Positions 26,452 to 35,294 of a stretch of 64,000 bases of DNA are shown piece after piece. The DNA is from an uncultured Pseudomonadota bacterium (GTDB lineage Bacteria > Pseudomonadota > Gammaproteobacteria > Steroidobacterales > Steroidobacteraceae), in NCBI GenBank assembly GCA_903828595.1, contig CAIKMS010000008.1, forward strand, positions 186,001 through 250,000, read 5' to 3'. The position numbers and the translations under genes are program-made. Numbering within the stretch: the first letter of the stretch is position 1; every line of letters starts with the position of its first letter. The notes under the pieces are model-generated. The model was not told where the DNA came from. It was given only the letters and a program-made list of their open reading frames with translations, and did no database searches.

Positions 26452-29280
26452 TTAGAACTTTGCACGTACCGTGGCGTACCACTCGATCGGTGGGTTGTAC
26501 GAACCAACCACTTCACCGGCCGCGTAGTTGACCGAACCGACGGTGATGTACCGCTTGTTGGTCAGGTTAGTGCCACCAACGATGAACTCAAACTTACTGC
26601 TTGCTGGCGACCAGTGGACGCTAGCCGACAGGTTCTGAGTGGCAGGACGCTCCAATAACAGCGTGTTCGGGCCGTCATTGAAGATGTGCGCAATCATCGT
26701 GTAGTCAACCAACCCCTTCAACTTCGAACCGTTTGGCAGAACCGTCTCGTACGAAGGACTGAAAGAAACCTTGTACTTCGGGGTCTTCGGCAGTTCGTTG
26801 TTGTAGCTGAAGCTACCCGTACCTGGAGCACCGCCTGCATACGCCGGACCCTGCGAGGCTTGGCAGTTAACATACTGCAAGCAAGGGTTCAGGTACGTGT
26901 AGTAGGCATCCATGTAGCCGCCGGTGAAGGCCAAGCCGAGGCCGTTGTCGAAGATCGACTGCAGCTCGATTTCTGCGCCCTTGATGGATGCGTCGCCTGC
27001 GTTCTGATAGACCGGTGAAGGGCCTTCCTGAACGTTCAGCTGGATGTTGGTGTACTTGTTGTAGAACACCGCGGCGTTGGCTTGCAAGTGCCGATTAAAC
27101 CACTCGGACTTGATACCTAACTCATAGGACTGGTTGTACTCGGGATCGAAGCGAGCACCCGCTGAACTAGGAATAGGTTGCGACAAGCGTGTGGTCCAGC
27201 CGCCCGACTTAAAGCCCTTTGAGTAGGTGGCATAGAGCATCATGTCCTTATCGACATGAAACTGTGCACCCAAGGTCGGCGTGAACACCGTCCAGCTCTG
27301 ATTATCCAAACCGGGTGGGAAGTAAATCAGAGGATTGTTCTTGTCGGGGAAACCCAGCACTTGTTGGCAAGTCAGACCAGCCGGAGGTCCCCCTTTGCCA
27401 CCTAAGCTCGCCACAAAGCCGGGTTGCGTGCTCCATACCGCAGCAGGATCCAAGCAGCCGGAGATCTTGTACGAGAAGCCGTTCAAGTCGCCCTGACCAC
27501 CCGTGAAGGATTTCTTTTCATCCGAAATACGAGCACCCGCCGTGAAGCCCCACTGCTCGGTCGGCTTCCAGTCCAAGTGAGCGTAAGCGGCGTACGAATC
27601 CGTCTTTACGTCGTTCGCAAAGTCGTACACGTACAGGTAAGCGGTATCGAACGGCACGTAGTCGTGCACGAAACCGCCTTCCGTGAAGTAGTACAGACCA
27701 ACGGCGTACTCCAGCGTGTTAGACAGAGCTTTGCCGGTTAACTGGAACTCCTGCGAGAACTGATGCTGTTTCTGCTCGTCGGAAACGGCCTGGTTCTGCT
27801 CGGGGTTGCCGTCTAAGTCAGTACCGATGTTCCAGCCAATTTCACGGAACGCTGAAATCGACTTGAGCTTCATGTTGTCCGACACGTTCCAGTCGAAGGT
27901 TACCGAAGTGCCCCATGCGGTGTACTTAGCAAAGCTTGAGCCGTTGGAGTAGGTGGTATCGATGTTGCCGGTGTTGCTGTTGGCATAGCTCCAGTACAGA
28001 CGCGGTGTCTGGCCTGGGTAGACTACGCTGCCCACGCCGTTAGCACCCAAGTGGATGTACTGCGATTGGTCCGGGTACGCAGCCAGCAAGCCTTGCAGCA
28101 CGCTGTTCGGTACGCCAACTGCGCCATTGCCACCCAACGCACCGGTGCCAGGATAGCCCAGACCGTTACCGCGGAATGAGTTGGTCTGCGAGTTCCAAGT
28201 GCCCTGACCCAGAGGTCCGCACAAGCCATTAGTCGTGTTGAATGGACCCGCCAGCGCACTCGACGGCGTCGTGATACAGGCGTTGTACAAGTTGCCAAAG
28301 ATGTTGGTCGAGAATAGCGAGAACGCAGACCCGTCCGCTAAGCCGCCTACACCCGCATTGATGTACTGAGACTGGTTAGCCGTGGTTACGCTCAACACGG
28401 TGTTAGCCAGTCCAGGTTGGTTTTCGTGGGTCCAGTCGCCGGCCAGCGTGACGTCTAAGTCATCATTGGCATGAATCAGCACTTTACCGCGCAGCGACTG
28501 CACGTTCTTGCCGCCGCCGTTATTCGACTCCGATGATCCCGGAGCCTGCGGAAGGGCGCCGTTGCCCATCACCTGATACGGCGTGCTCGCCATTGGCGAC
28601 CCGGCTGGGTAGGGAACAACGGTCTGCCAGCCCTGCTTAGTCTGCGAGGAGGCGGTGATGCTGGTCAGGATCTTATCGCTGATCGGCATGTCGGCCATGA
28701 CCTGCACGTCTAGGCGATTGAAGCTGCCGGTGGTGACTGAGGCGGCCACTTTGGCTTCAGTGCCTGGCGTGTGCGTCACGATGTTGATCGCGCCACCGAT
28801 GGTGTTTCGACCGAACAAGGTACCCTGCGGTCCCTTGAGGATTTCCATACGATCCACATCGAGCAGGCTCTGGTTAGCACCAATGGTACGGGCCAGATAT
28901 ACGCCATCCACATAGACGCCAACGCCTGGGTCTAGGTTGAAGGCGAAGTCATCTTGGCCGACGCCACGAATAGATGCTGAGAGAACCGAGCTGTCACCGG
29001 AAAACGGTGCGCCACCGTCGAGGTTGACGTTCGGAATCAGGTTGCTCATCGAGCGAAGGTCTACCAGACCCTTGCTTTGTAAGGCTTCAGACGTGAATGC
29101 CGAGATCGAAATTGGCACGTCTTGCACGTTTTGCGTGCGCTTCTGTGCGGTAACTACAATTTCCTCCAGACTGCCGCTGGCTTCTGCCGCTAACGCAGCA
29201 CCCACGGATACCGCGAACCCGCTACCAAGAGCCAAAACGATGGCTCGCCTCAACGTTGTACGATTGAAACTAAACTTCAT
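26452..29280 (-). CDS. TonB-dependent outer membrane receptor
   Basis: A 942-residue outer-membrane receptor. After a signal peptide (RRAIVLALGSGFAVSVGAALAAEA) comes the TonB-box/plug start EEIVVTAQKRTQNVQDVPISISAF. The plug continues with RGVGQDDFAFNLDPGVGVYVDGVYLAR and LKGPQGTLFGRNTIGGAINI. The barrel ends in a terminal Phe (ATVRAKF), the usual BAM signal. The plug sequence is of the large group found in sphingomonads and Steroidobacter-like bacteria and is often linked to uptake of plant-derived or aromatic compounds. The ATG at 29280 has AGGGAG at 7 bases; an upstream in-frame extension is not needed. It is first in the minus-strand run with the demethylase and dehydrogenase genes. Confidence 0.92.
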   Translation of the reverse strand: MKFSFNRTTLRRAIVLALGSGFAVSVGAALAAEASGSLEEIVVTAQKRTQNVQDVPISISAFTSEALQSKGLVDLRSMSNLIPNVNLDGGAPFSGDSSVLSASIRGVGQDDFAFNLDPGVGVYVDGVYLARTIGANQSLLDVDRMEILKGPQGTLFGRNTIGGAINIVTHTPGTEAKVAASVTTGSFNRLDVQVMADMPISDKILTSITASSQTKQGWQTVVPYPAGSPMASTPYQVMGNGALPQAPGSSESNNGGGKNVQSLRGKVLIHANDDLDVTLAGDWTHENQPGLANTVLSVTTANQSQYINAGVGGLADGSAFSLFSTNIFGNLYNACITTPSSALAGPFNTTNGLCGPLGQGTWNSQTNSFRGNGLGYPGTGALGGNGAVGVPNSVLQGLLAAYPDQSQYIHLGANGVGSVVYPGQTPRLYWSYANSNTGNIDTTYSNGSSFAKYTAWGTSVTFDWNVSDNMKLKSISAFREIGWNIGTDLDGNPEQNQAVSDEQKQHQFSQEFQLTGKALSNTLEYAVGLYYFTEGGFVHDYVPFDTAYLYVYDFANDVKTDSYAAYAHLDWKPTEQWGFTAGARISDEKKSFTGGQGDLNGFSYKISGCLDPAAVWSTQPGFVASLGGKGGPPAGLTCQQVLGFPDKNNPLIYFPPGLDNQSWTVFTPTLGAQFHVDKDMMLYATYSKGFKSGGWTTRLSQPIPSSAGARFDPEYNQSYELGIKSEWFNRHLQANAAVFYNKYTNIQLNVQEGPSPVYQNAGDASIKGAEIELQSIFDNGLGLAFTGGYMDAYYTYLNPCLQYVNCQASQGPAYAGGAPGTGSFSYNNELPKTPKYKVSFSPSYETVLPNGSKLKGLVDYTMIAHIFNDGPNTLLLERPATQNLSASVHWSPASSKFEFIVGGTNLTNKRYITVGSVNYAAGEVVGSYNPPIEWYATVRAKF

Positions 29281-29408
29281 AAAGACTCCCTGTAGAAGCT
29301 CATTCAAGACCCCAAAAGAACGTACTCTGCCCTTGTGGGCGCTAGCACGATCAGCAGTGCAAAGTTATCAACTCACAGAGAATACACCGATGAGAACGCA
29401 CGGTTTTG

Positions 29409-29424
29409 ATGTGCATTTGCACAT
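29409..29424. promoter_or_regulatory. Perfect palindrome ATGTGCA-TT-TGCACAT
   Basis: Seven-base inverted arms with a 2-base centre, 129 bases upstream of the receptor start. The size and symmetry fit a dimeric repressor such as GntR-, IclR- or LacI-type, but no such regulator is in the window. Confidence 0.45.
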
Positions 29425-29440
29425 GGATCGTCGCGTTTTT

Positions 29441-29455
29441 GCACTGCTGCAGTGC
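29441..29455. promoter_or_regulatory. Inverted repeat GCACTG-CTG-CAGTGC
   Basis: Six-base inverted arms with a 3-base centre, 17 bases from the preceding palindrome. A partial related motif, GCAGTGCAAA, occurs near 29355 closer to the receptor gene. Confidence 0.35.
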
Positions 29456-29594
29456 GGCGTTATGAAGCCAAACTGGCGTCTAAGCTTAATCCGCTTAGTG
29501 ATTCTCTAGACAGAGCTAGCCGCGGCAGTGCGCGTTGCTATGACGCAACAGCGAGAGAAAATGGCGCTGACCTATCGCAACGGTTCGACGATCG

Positions 29595-31208
29595 TCAGCG
29601 CTCTACACAGACCTCAATCAACACGGGTACGGTAGCACTGAAGGCCTCGCGCAGAGCGTCATCCAGATCCGTGCATCGATCAACTCGACGACTCCTCACG
29701 CCTTGCGACTCGGCCAGGGCACAGAAGTCTAAATGCGGCAGGTGCAACCCCGGCAATTTCTCTAACCCGAAGTGCTTACCAAATTCATTCAACGCTTCAT
29801 AGAGGCCATTTTTCACAATGATGAAGGCGATCGGGGTCTTCAGTTCAGCTGCTGACCATAAGCCTTGAATCGAGTACATGCTCGATCCGTCGCCCAACAA
29901 CGCGATCACCTTGCGATCCTGGCGTGCCAGCGCGACGCCAACTGCTGCCGGTAATCCATGGCCTAAGCCGCCACTCGCGCAGGTGAAGAAAGTGTCCTGC
30001 TCGAGTATGGGCAGGTAGTCGTGCATCGGCGTGCGCGTGCTAGGTGCCTCTTCAACGATGATGCTGTTATTGGGGCGTAAGGCGGCGATTTGCTGGCACA
30101 GGTACTCATCGGTGAGTCGAGTGGAAGGAAGCGTAGCTTTGGCAGCGGGGGCGGGCGGCGCTACTCGTGGAAATGGCGGTGCGGCATCAAGCAACGATTG
30201 AATGCCGAGTTTTAAGCTGGTTACGATGGCCGTACCCACCGGTGCCCAAGCAGCCATTCCCGGTTCATCGACCAACTGCATCAGGCTGGCCCCTAGGGGT
30301 AAGTGCGCGCCATGACCTTCGGAATGGTAAGTAAATACCGGAGCGCCGAGGGCTAACACAAAATCGGCACCCTCAAGGCACTTAACCAGCGGTGTGCGAT
30401 GGGCCGGCAGAAAACCTGCAAATAAGCGGTGCTGTTCGGGGAAGCTGTTGCGGGCCGACAATGGACTCACCCAAACACGCGCTTCATGCCGTTCGGCTAA
30501 GGCGATCGTCTCAGCCCACGCGTTGTCGCGTGCAACGCCAGCTCCCACAACAATTACCGGACTCTTGGCCGCATTCATCGTCTGCGCACATTGCGCCAAC
30601 AAGGCCGGATCACCTTGGATCACACGACTAACTTGGCGCGGGGTAATCGGCAGGCAAAGTCGATCCCAGTCGTCTACCGGCACTGATACCAGGGTCGGGC
30701 CACGCGGCGGTTGCATGGCAGTGTAATACGCACGGGCTATGGCTTGTGGCACATCCTCGGCACGCGCGGGTTCACAACTCCACTTTACGTACGGCTTCGG
30801 TAAATTCGCTGCCTGTTCGGAGTATAAAAACGGTTCAAAGGGCAAGATGGAACGCGCCTGTTGACCAGCCGTAATCACCAGCGGTGTTTGGTTTTTATAG
30901 GCGGTAAATATGTTTCCCAAGGCGTGGCCGACGCCGATCGCTGAATGTAAGTTGATGAACGCCGCGTTGCCAGTGGCCTCAGCAAATCCATCCGCCATGC
31001 CCACAACAATAGATTCCTGCAATCCCAGAACATAGCGAAAGTCTGCCGGAAAGTCGCGAAACATCGGCAACTCTGTAGAGCCGGGGTTGCCAAACACGGT
31101 CGTCATACCGAACCCTCGCAGTAGCTCAAATACCGCGTTACGTACCGTCACGTGTCCATCCTCAGATCGTGTATCGGCTCGAACGGATGAGGGCTTGTCG
31201 GAGTTCAT
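29595..31208 (-). CDS. mdlC: Benzoylformate decarboxylase-like thiamine diphosphate enzyme
   Basis: A 537-residue ThDP enzyme with PYR, central and PP domains. The active site of Pseudomonas benzoylformate decarboxylase (Ser26, Glu47, His70, His281) is matched here by Ser44 (GNPGSTELPMF), Glu65 (LGLQESIVVG), His88 (INLHSAIG) and His295 (FTYHSEGHG), with identical spacing for the first three. The cofactor motif is ALLGDGSSMYSIQG. It should decarboxylate an aryl-2-oxo acid to the aldehyde. The ATG at 31208 has AAGGA at 5 bases; the frame open to 31331 would run into the dioxygenase gene. Seven bases separate it from that gene, so both are one operon. The substituted aryl substrate is not known. 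Confidence 0.85.
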   Translation of the reverse strand: MNSDKPSSVRADTRSEDGHVTVRNAVFELLRGFGMTTVFGNPGSTELPMFRDFPADFRYVLGLQESIVVGMADGFAEATGNAAFINLHSAIGVGHALGNIFTAYKNQTPLVITAGQQARSILPFEPFLYSEQAANLPKPYVKWSCEPARAEDVPQAIARAYYTAMQPPRGPTLVSVPVDDWDRLCLPITPRQVSRVIQGDPALLAQCAQTMNAAKSPVIVVGAGVARDNAWAETIALAERHEARVWVSPLSARNSFPEQHRLFAGFLPAHRTPLVKCLEGADFVLALGAPVFTYHSEGHGAHLPLGASLMQLVDEPGMAAWAPVGTAIVTSLKLGIQSLLDAAPPFPRVAPPAPAAKATLPSTRLTDEYLCQQIAALRPNNSIIVEEAPSTRTPMHDYLPILEQDTFFTCASGGLGHGLPAAVGVALARQDRKVIALLGDGSSMYSIQGLWSAAELKTPIAFIIVKNGLYEALNEFGKHFGLEKLPGLHLPHLDFCALAESQGVRSRRVDRCTDLDDALREAFSATVPVLIEVCVER

Positions 31209-31215
31209 GGTGTCC

Positions 31216-32526
31216 TTAACCTTTTTGCGTCGGTGACTTGGCGCTGGCTGTGTCCCAGTTGGTCTTGCCTTGATCTTGGCCGGCAACCGAGTACAGCACT
31301 TGAGCGTTGCGGGTTTTTTGGAACTCTTCAAGCGTTTGGCCGCGCATCGCAGCGTATATATGCAAGTTGCTGGTGCCTACGGTGGCGCCGAGTTTTTCCA
31401 ACAAGAAAAATATCGCCCCGTATTGAATGAGTGCACGCCAGTCGCGTGCTTTAACCATCTGTCGTTCCTGCTCAGTTAGCCTTGCTTTATCAAATAAGGG
31501 CTCAGGATCACTTAAAAACTGAGCGCGAAAAGTAGACTCAATTAATTGATAGAGAAAACTGTTTAGCCGAAAGCCTTTGACGCTGCGATCCAGCGTAAAC
31601 GGATACGAACCGGCGAGTTTTTCTATGCCAGCCCATTCAGCACCAATGCGCGTCAAGTACTCTTTGTTCGATTCGTCGCGAGGATCGGTCGAATCACTCT
31701 CGTAAATGGCCGCTGTGATGGCCGTCATGGAAGGCAGGTAGTAGAACGAATGCAGTTTACGCACTTGGCGCGACAGGGTCCCGCGCATGATTAACCACAT
31801 AATGATCTCAGCGCCTTCCACGCCGCCACGCTCGGCATATTGGGCTATGGTGATATGGGTCAGCGCCTCAGGGTCTTTCTCGAATAGCTCGAGGAACTCC
31901 TGATCCCAAGGGGTGTTATTAAATCCGCAGCGCTCCCCATGAACCTGATGGGACATTCCGCCCGTGCCGACGATGGCTACTTTCAGATCCTCGGGGTAGC
32001 TTTCGATGGCCTTGCGCAACGCTTGCCCTAATTTGAAGCAGCGTTTGGCATTCGGAATCGGAAACTGTAGTACGCCAACTTGTAGCGGAATGATCGCGCC
32101 TGGCCACGAGGGTTCATGTGGCCAGAGTACGGACAGTGGCGAAAAACAGCCGTGATCAAGGCCTTTGCCCTGAAAATAAGATAGGTCAAATTCATCGGCG
32201 ACTAAGCCGGTGGCAATGTGTTGTGCCAGCTTAGGATGCCCGCTAATGGCGGGCAACGCACGCGGTCCACCGCCCTCATCTGCTGGCCAGAATTTATCGC
32301 CGATGCCCAAAGCAAACTGCGAATAGTGATCCAGCGAAAAGGAGGTCACATGATCGTTGTAGATGTAGATGAGAACGTCGGGCTTTTTTTCAGCCAGCCA
32401 CTCGGCAATGGGCTTAAAGCCTTCAAAGATGGGCGCCCATACGGGATCTTTTTGCTTATGGGTATCCAAAGCAAAACCGATGGTCGGCGTATGCGAGGTG
32501 GCGATGCCGCCGATGATAGTGGCCAT
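31216..32526 (-). CDS. Fused class III extradiol dioxygenase (LigB-LigA), gallate dioxygenase type
   Basis: A 436-residue protein combining both subunits of a protocatechuate 4,5-dioxygenase. Residues 1-~280 are LigB-like, with iron ligands His12 (ATSHTP), His59 (YNDHVT) and Glu240 (GVEGAEIIMW), plus active-site His125 (GLDHGCFSP) and His193 (GGMSHQVHGERCGFNN). The last ~110 residues are LigA-like (GFRLNSFLYQLIESTFRAQF, then LEKLGATVG). This single-chain layout and length match gallate dioxygenases DesB/GalA. It would open the ring of gallate or a related 3,4-dihydroxybenzoate to an oxaloacetate-type product with Fe(II). It starts the two-gene operon with the decarboxylase. Hydratase/aldolase genes for the product are not in the window. 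Confidence 0.88.
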   Translation of the reverse strand: MATIIGGIATSHTPTIGFALDTHKQKDPVWAPIFEGFKPIAEWLAEKKPDVLIYIYNDHVTSFSLDHYSQFALGIGDKFWPADEGGGPRALPAISGHPKLAQHIATGLVADEFDLSYFQGKGLDHGCFSPLSVLWPHEPSWPGAIIPLQVGVLQFPIPNAKRCFKLGQALRKAIESYPEDLKVAIVGTGGMSHQVHGERCGFNNTPWDQEFLELFEKDPEALTHITIAQYAERGGVEGAEIIMWLIMRGTLSRQVRKLHSFYYLPSMTAITAAIYESDSTDPRDESNKEYLTRIGAEWAGIEKLAGSYPFTLDRSVKGFRLNSFLYQLIESTFRAQFLSDPEPLFDKARLTEQERQMVKARDWRALIQYGAIFFLLEKLGATVGTSNLHIYAAMRGQTLEEFQKTRNAQVLYSVAGQDQGKTNWDTASAKSPTQKG

Positions 32527-32692
32527 TTAATAAACTCCGGCGCTCTAGACCTTAAACCTGTTCAACCAACGATAAGTATTACATCGCTCGTCGCTGCTTC
32601 TCGACCGAGGGCGAAATAGACCGTGGTGCACCACGAAATCTGCCGCTGTTGACGCTTGACGGCTGGTGCCATTGTCCAGTGTACTTCGCGCC

Positions 32693-33607
32693 ATGGATAT
32701 TAAACCCCACTTAGTTACGGATGGACTGCAGTTTCCTGAGGGACCTGTGGTCATGGCGGACGGTTCGGTGATCGTCGTTGAAATGAAGCGGGGTACGCTG
32801 ACGCGCGTGCGGCCCGATGGAACCCATGAAATCATTGCTGAACTTGGTCAAGGACCGAACGGTGCAGCGATTGGCCCGGATGGGGCTATGTACGTCTGCA
32901 ATAACGGTGCCGCGTGGGGCTGGGCGGAGGGTGACTTGCATTTGCCCGGAGCGCCACCAGCGCAGTACCACGGTGGTTCAATTCAGCGCGTTGACCTAAA
33001 GACGGGAAAGTTCACCACCCTTTACGATTCCTGCGACGGTAAGCCTCTGAATAGTCCGAACGACCTCGTATTTGATCGGACGGGTGGTTTTTGGTTTACC
33101 TGTTTGGGTCAGTCTGACGGCGAAGTCCGCCGACTGGGTGCGGTTTACTACGCGCGGATTGACGGTAGTTCTATCATCCGCTGGCGCCATGAGTTGTTTT
33201 CGCCGAACGGTATTGGATTGTCGCCGGATGAGTCAGTGGTCTACATGGCCGACTGTATGAAGGGTCAATTGTTGGCTTTTGACTTAGCTTCGCCGGGTGT
33301 GATGAAACCGGCGGATAACTTATCCGGCGGGCGAGTAATTGCCACACTGCCAGGCTGGCAGTGGTTGGATAGCCTTGCAGTGGAGGCTGACGGTCGGGTG
33401 TGCGTGGCCACCATTTGGAATGGCGGTATCACGGCCTTTGAACCCAATGGGGCTTACGAGCACTACGCCTTTCCTGATGCGGTGACCACGAACATTTGTT
33501 TCGGTGGGACTGACATGCAGGATGCCTGGGTGACCTGCTCCAGTACCGGAAGGCTCTACCGGGTTCGCTGGCCACGGCCCGGGTTGAAGTTAGCCTTTAA
33601 CGCCTGA
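32693..33607 (+). CDS. SMP-30/gluconolactonase/LRE family protein
   Basis: A ~304-residue six-bladed propeller of the SMP-30 type: GLQFPEGPVVMADGSVIVVE at the start, metal-site residues in NSPNDLVFDRTGGFWFT and the later DSLAVEADGRVCVAT. Family members are Ca/Zn lactonases that open sugar or other lactones. It could hydrolyse a lactone made in ring-fission (for example a pyrone such as 2-pyrone-4,6-dicarboxylate), but that is an inference. An in-frame GTG at 32666 is possible; I prefer the ATG at 32693, which gives the family-like start, although neither has a clear ribosome site. It is divergent from the dioxygenase operon. Confidence 0.8.
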   Translation: MDIKPHLVTDGLQFPEGPVVMADGSVIVVEMKRGTLTRVRPDGTHEIIAELGQGPNGAAIGPDGAMYVCNNGAAWGWAEGDLHLPGAPPAQYHGGSIQRVDLKTGKFTTLYDSCDGKPLNSPNDLVFDRTGGFWFTCLGQSDGEVRRLGAVYYARIDGSSIIRWRHELFSPNGIGLSPDESVVYMADCMKGQLLAFDLASPGVMKPADNLSGGRVIATLPGWQWLDSLAVEADGRVCVATIWNGGITAFEPNGAYEHYAFPDAVTTNICFGGTDMQDAWVTCSSTGRLYRVRWPRPGLKLAFNA

Positions 33608-33617
33608 TCCAATCCGT

Positions 33618-34862
33618 TCAGGCCTGACGGCGCGCCAGAATGCGAGGGGCCGTTTCTCGTAAGCCCATGGCCAGCAGACCGGAAAGAAGGGTTAGCCCCG
33701 TCATGATCCAGAGCGGCGACTCAAGACCCTGATGATCGGCTGCAATTCCTGCCAGGGCTGGGCCGGCAACACCGCCAATGATTTCACCTAAACCCATACA
33801 AAGGCCCAGCGCGGTGGCCACGTGCGCGCTGTCTACGCTTTCGGAGGGAATCGTGGCCATGAACATAGGGAATATGCTGCAGACACTCCATCCGATGAAG
33901 AACATGGAGGCCATGATGACCGGCGAGCCGTTGAAATAAATCGCGCCCAAAGGCAGCGCCATACCGATTAACGGCAGCAAAACCATGAGCGGCTTTCGAC
34001 CGACATAATCGGAAAGACCGGAAATGAGCACGGAGCCGACTCCGGCGGAAATTCCAAGGGTTGCCATCAGCCAACTCATGGTCGTGGGCTCATAATGTTT
34101 AATCTTGGTGAGATACAACGGCATAAACGTCCAGCAGATAACCAGATAAGACACCATGAGGATGCTTAGTGCCGAACAAAGAATCACGTTGCGCTCAGCT
34201 AATGCAGCCCATAACGACCGGCCTGAGGCTGGCGATCCGTGGGTGGAGATAGGGGCGGTGGAGGTGGGTTTGCGGATCAGCCACCACATTAGTACTGCTG
34301 AGAGTAGGCCGGGTGCGCCGGCCAAATAAAACGCGTTGCGCCAGCCGAAGCTCTGCGCAAAACCGATCAGTATCAAAGGAGCTGCGGTTGAGCCTAATAA
34401 ATTAGAGCCTAAGTTTTGCGTGATACCCATGGCAAGGCCGCGATACTGCGGCTTAACTTCCGAAAAGATCATGGCCTGACAGATGGGCATAAACCCGCCT
34501 TCCGCGATGCCCATGAGCAGACGCGCACCGAGCATCGCGGTGAAGGTTTGCGCCATACCCGAAAGGAAGGAGCATGCCGAGAACATGAGCGTCGCGGCGA
34601 TTAACAAACCTTTTCGGCTCCCCGTTTTATCAGAAATGTAGCCTATCGCCAGCGCGGCTAAGGCCCAGGTAAACGACAACGCGCTGGCGAGAATGCCCAC
34701 TTCGGTATTGTTGAGGCTTAATTCAGGCTGAACGAAAGGCATCAGAAATGCCAGCGAATTACGATCGAAGAACAAGATGCCAAAACTGAAGCTCAGCAGC
34801 GCGACCAGCAGGATCTGGTAGCGTGACGAATCGGCTGAAGGCGCACTGACTGACGACATCAT
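33618..34862 (-). CDS. MFS transporter, probably anion:cation symporter type
   Basis: A ~414-residue, 12-helix major facilitator. Helix 1 and the following loop (FSFGILFFDRNSLAFLMPFV) and the loop 2-3 motif GYISDKTGSRKG resemble the ACS family that carries organic acids such as galactonate, hexuronates or phthalate. Two adjacent ATG codons (34862 and 34859) follow GAGGAACC; the second has better spacing. The 3' end lies 10 bases from that of the lactonase gene (convergent). The substrate is probably an organic acid of the aromatic pathway. Confidence 0.82.
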   Translation of the reverse strand: MMSSVSAPSADSSRYQILLVALLSFSFGILFFDRNSLAFLMPFVQPELSLNNTEVGILASALSFTWALAALAIGYISDKTGSRKGLLIAATLMFSACSFLSGMAQTFTAMLGARLLMGIAEGGFMPICQAMIFSEVKPQYRGLAMGITQNLGSNLLGSTAAPLILIGFAQSFGWRNAFYLAGAPGLLSAVLMWWLIRKPTSTAPISTHGSPASGRSLWAALAERNVILCSALSILMVSYLVICWTFMPLYLTKIKHYEPTTMSWLMATLGISAGVGSVLISGLSDYVGRKPLMVLLPLIGMALPLGAIYFNGSPVIMASMFFIGWSVCSIFPMFMATIPSESVDSAHVATALGLCMGLGEIIGGVAGPALAGIAADHQGLESPLWIMTGLTLLSGLLAMGLRETAPRILARRQA

Positions 34863-35294
34863 GGTTCCTCGAGTAGGAGACAGACCGGCCAAACGGTAGG
34901 CGACACCCGCGGTTGATCGTCATCGGGACTTATCAATCGAGGTCATGCCCTACGGGTACGGTCGCCGACTTTGTGCCAGATGGCCGGTTTTTGCAAACGC
35001 GAAAAAATGTGCGGTGCAATATTCAAGATCAAAACCTGGCGTGCTGATATTGGCAAATTAATTCGGCTCGCCGCCGATTAATGCGAATTTGGTAGCCAAG
35101 CTCAACGTGACGTTTTCATGCGCAACCTCACGAGTCGTCGCCATTCGCAAGGTGAGGACGGAGGCTAACCGGTTTTCGTAAGGGGTCGACGGTCAGCGCT
35201 TTTTGCGGCACGGTCTTTATAATGTGGTCTGAAAAGCGCTCCCGATTTGACTCGGCGCGTGTTCGGACACATCGCGGCGGAGTAGGGGGTCTAA
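34863..35294. other. 432-base non-coding stretch between divergent genes
   Basis: No gene found. It must hold the promoters of the MFS gene (minus) and the retropepsin/TPR gene (plus). A TATAAT hexamer at 35218-35223 could be the -10 element of the plus-strand gene, but there is no good -35 element at 16-18 bases. The motif AGCGCT occurs on both sides of it (35195 and about 35237). Confidence 0.4.

Larger units (their letters stand above)
29281..29594. promoter_or_regulatory. Control region upstream of the TonB receptor
   Basis: 314 bases between the receptor start and the end of the upstream decarboxylase gene, both on the minus strand. It holds two clean palindromes (listed separately) and one GACGCAAC octamer at about 29551, the same octamer found in the AraC-transporter region. 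No gene is seen; the plus-strand frame across it lacks a recognisable product. Confidence 0.45.

Noticed and set aside
31209-31331. Longer N-terminus for the benzoylformate decarboxylase-like protein
   Set aside because: It overlaps the dioxygenase gene and is very basic, unlike the family; ATG 31208 has a proper ribosome site.
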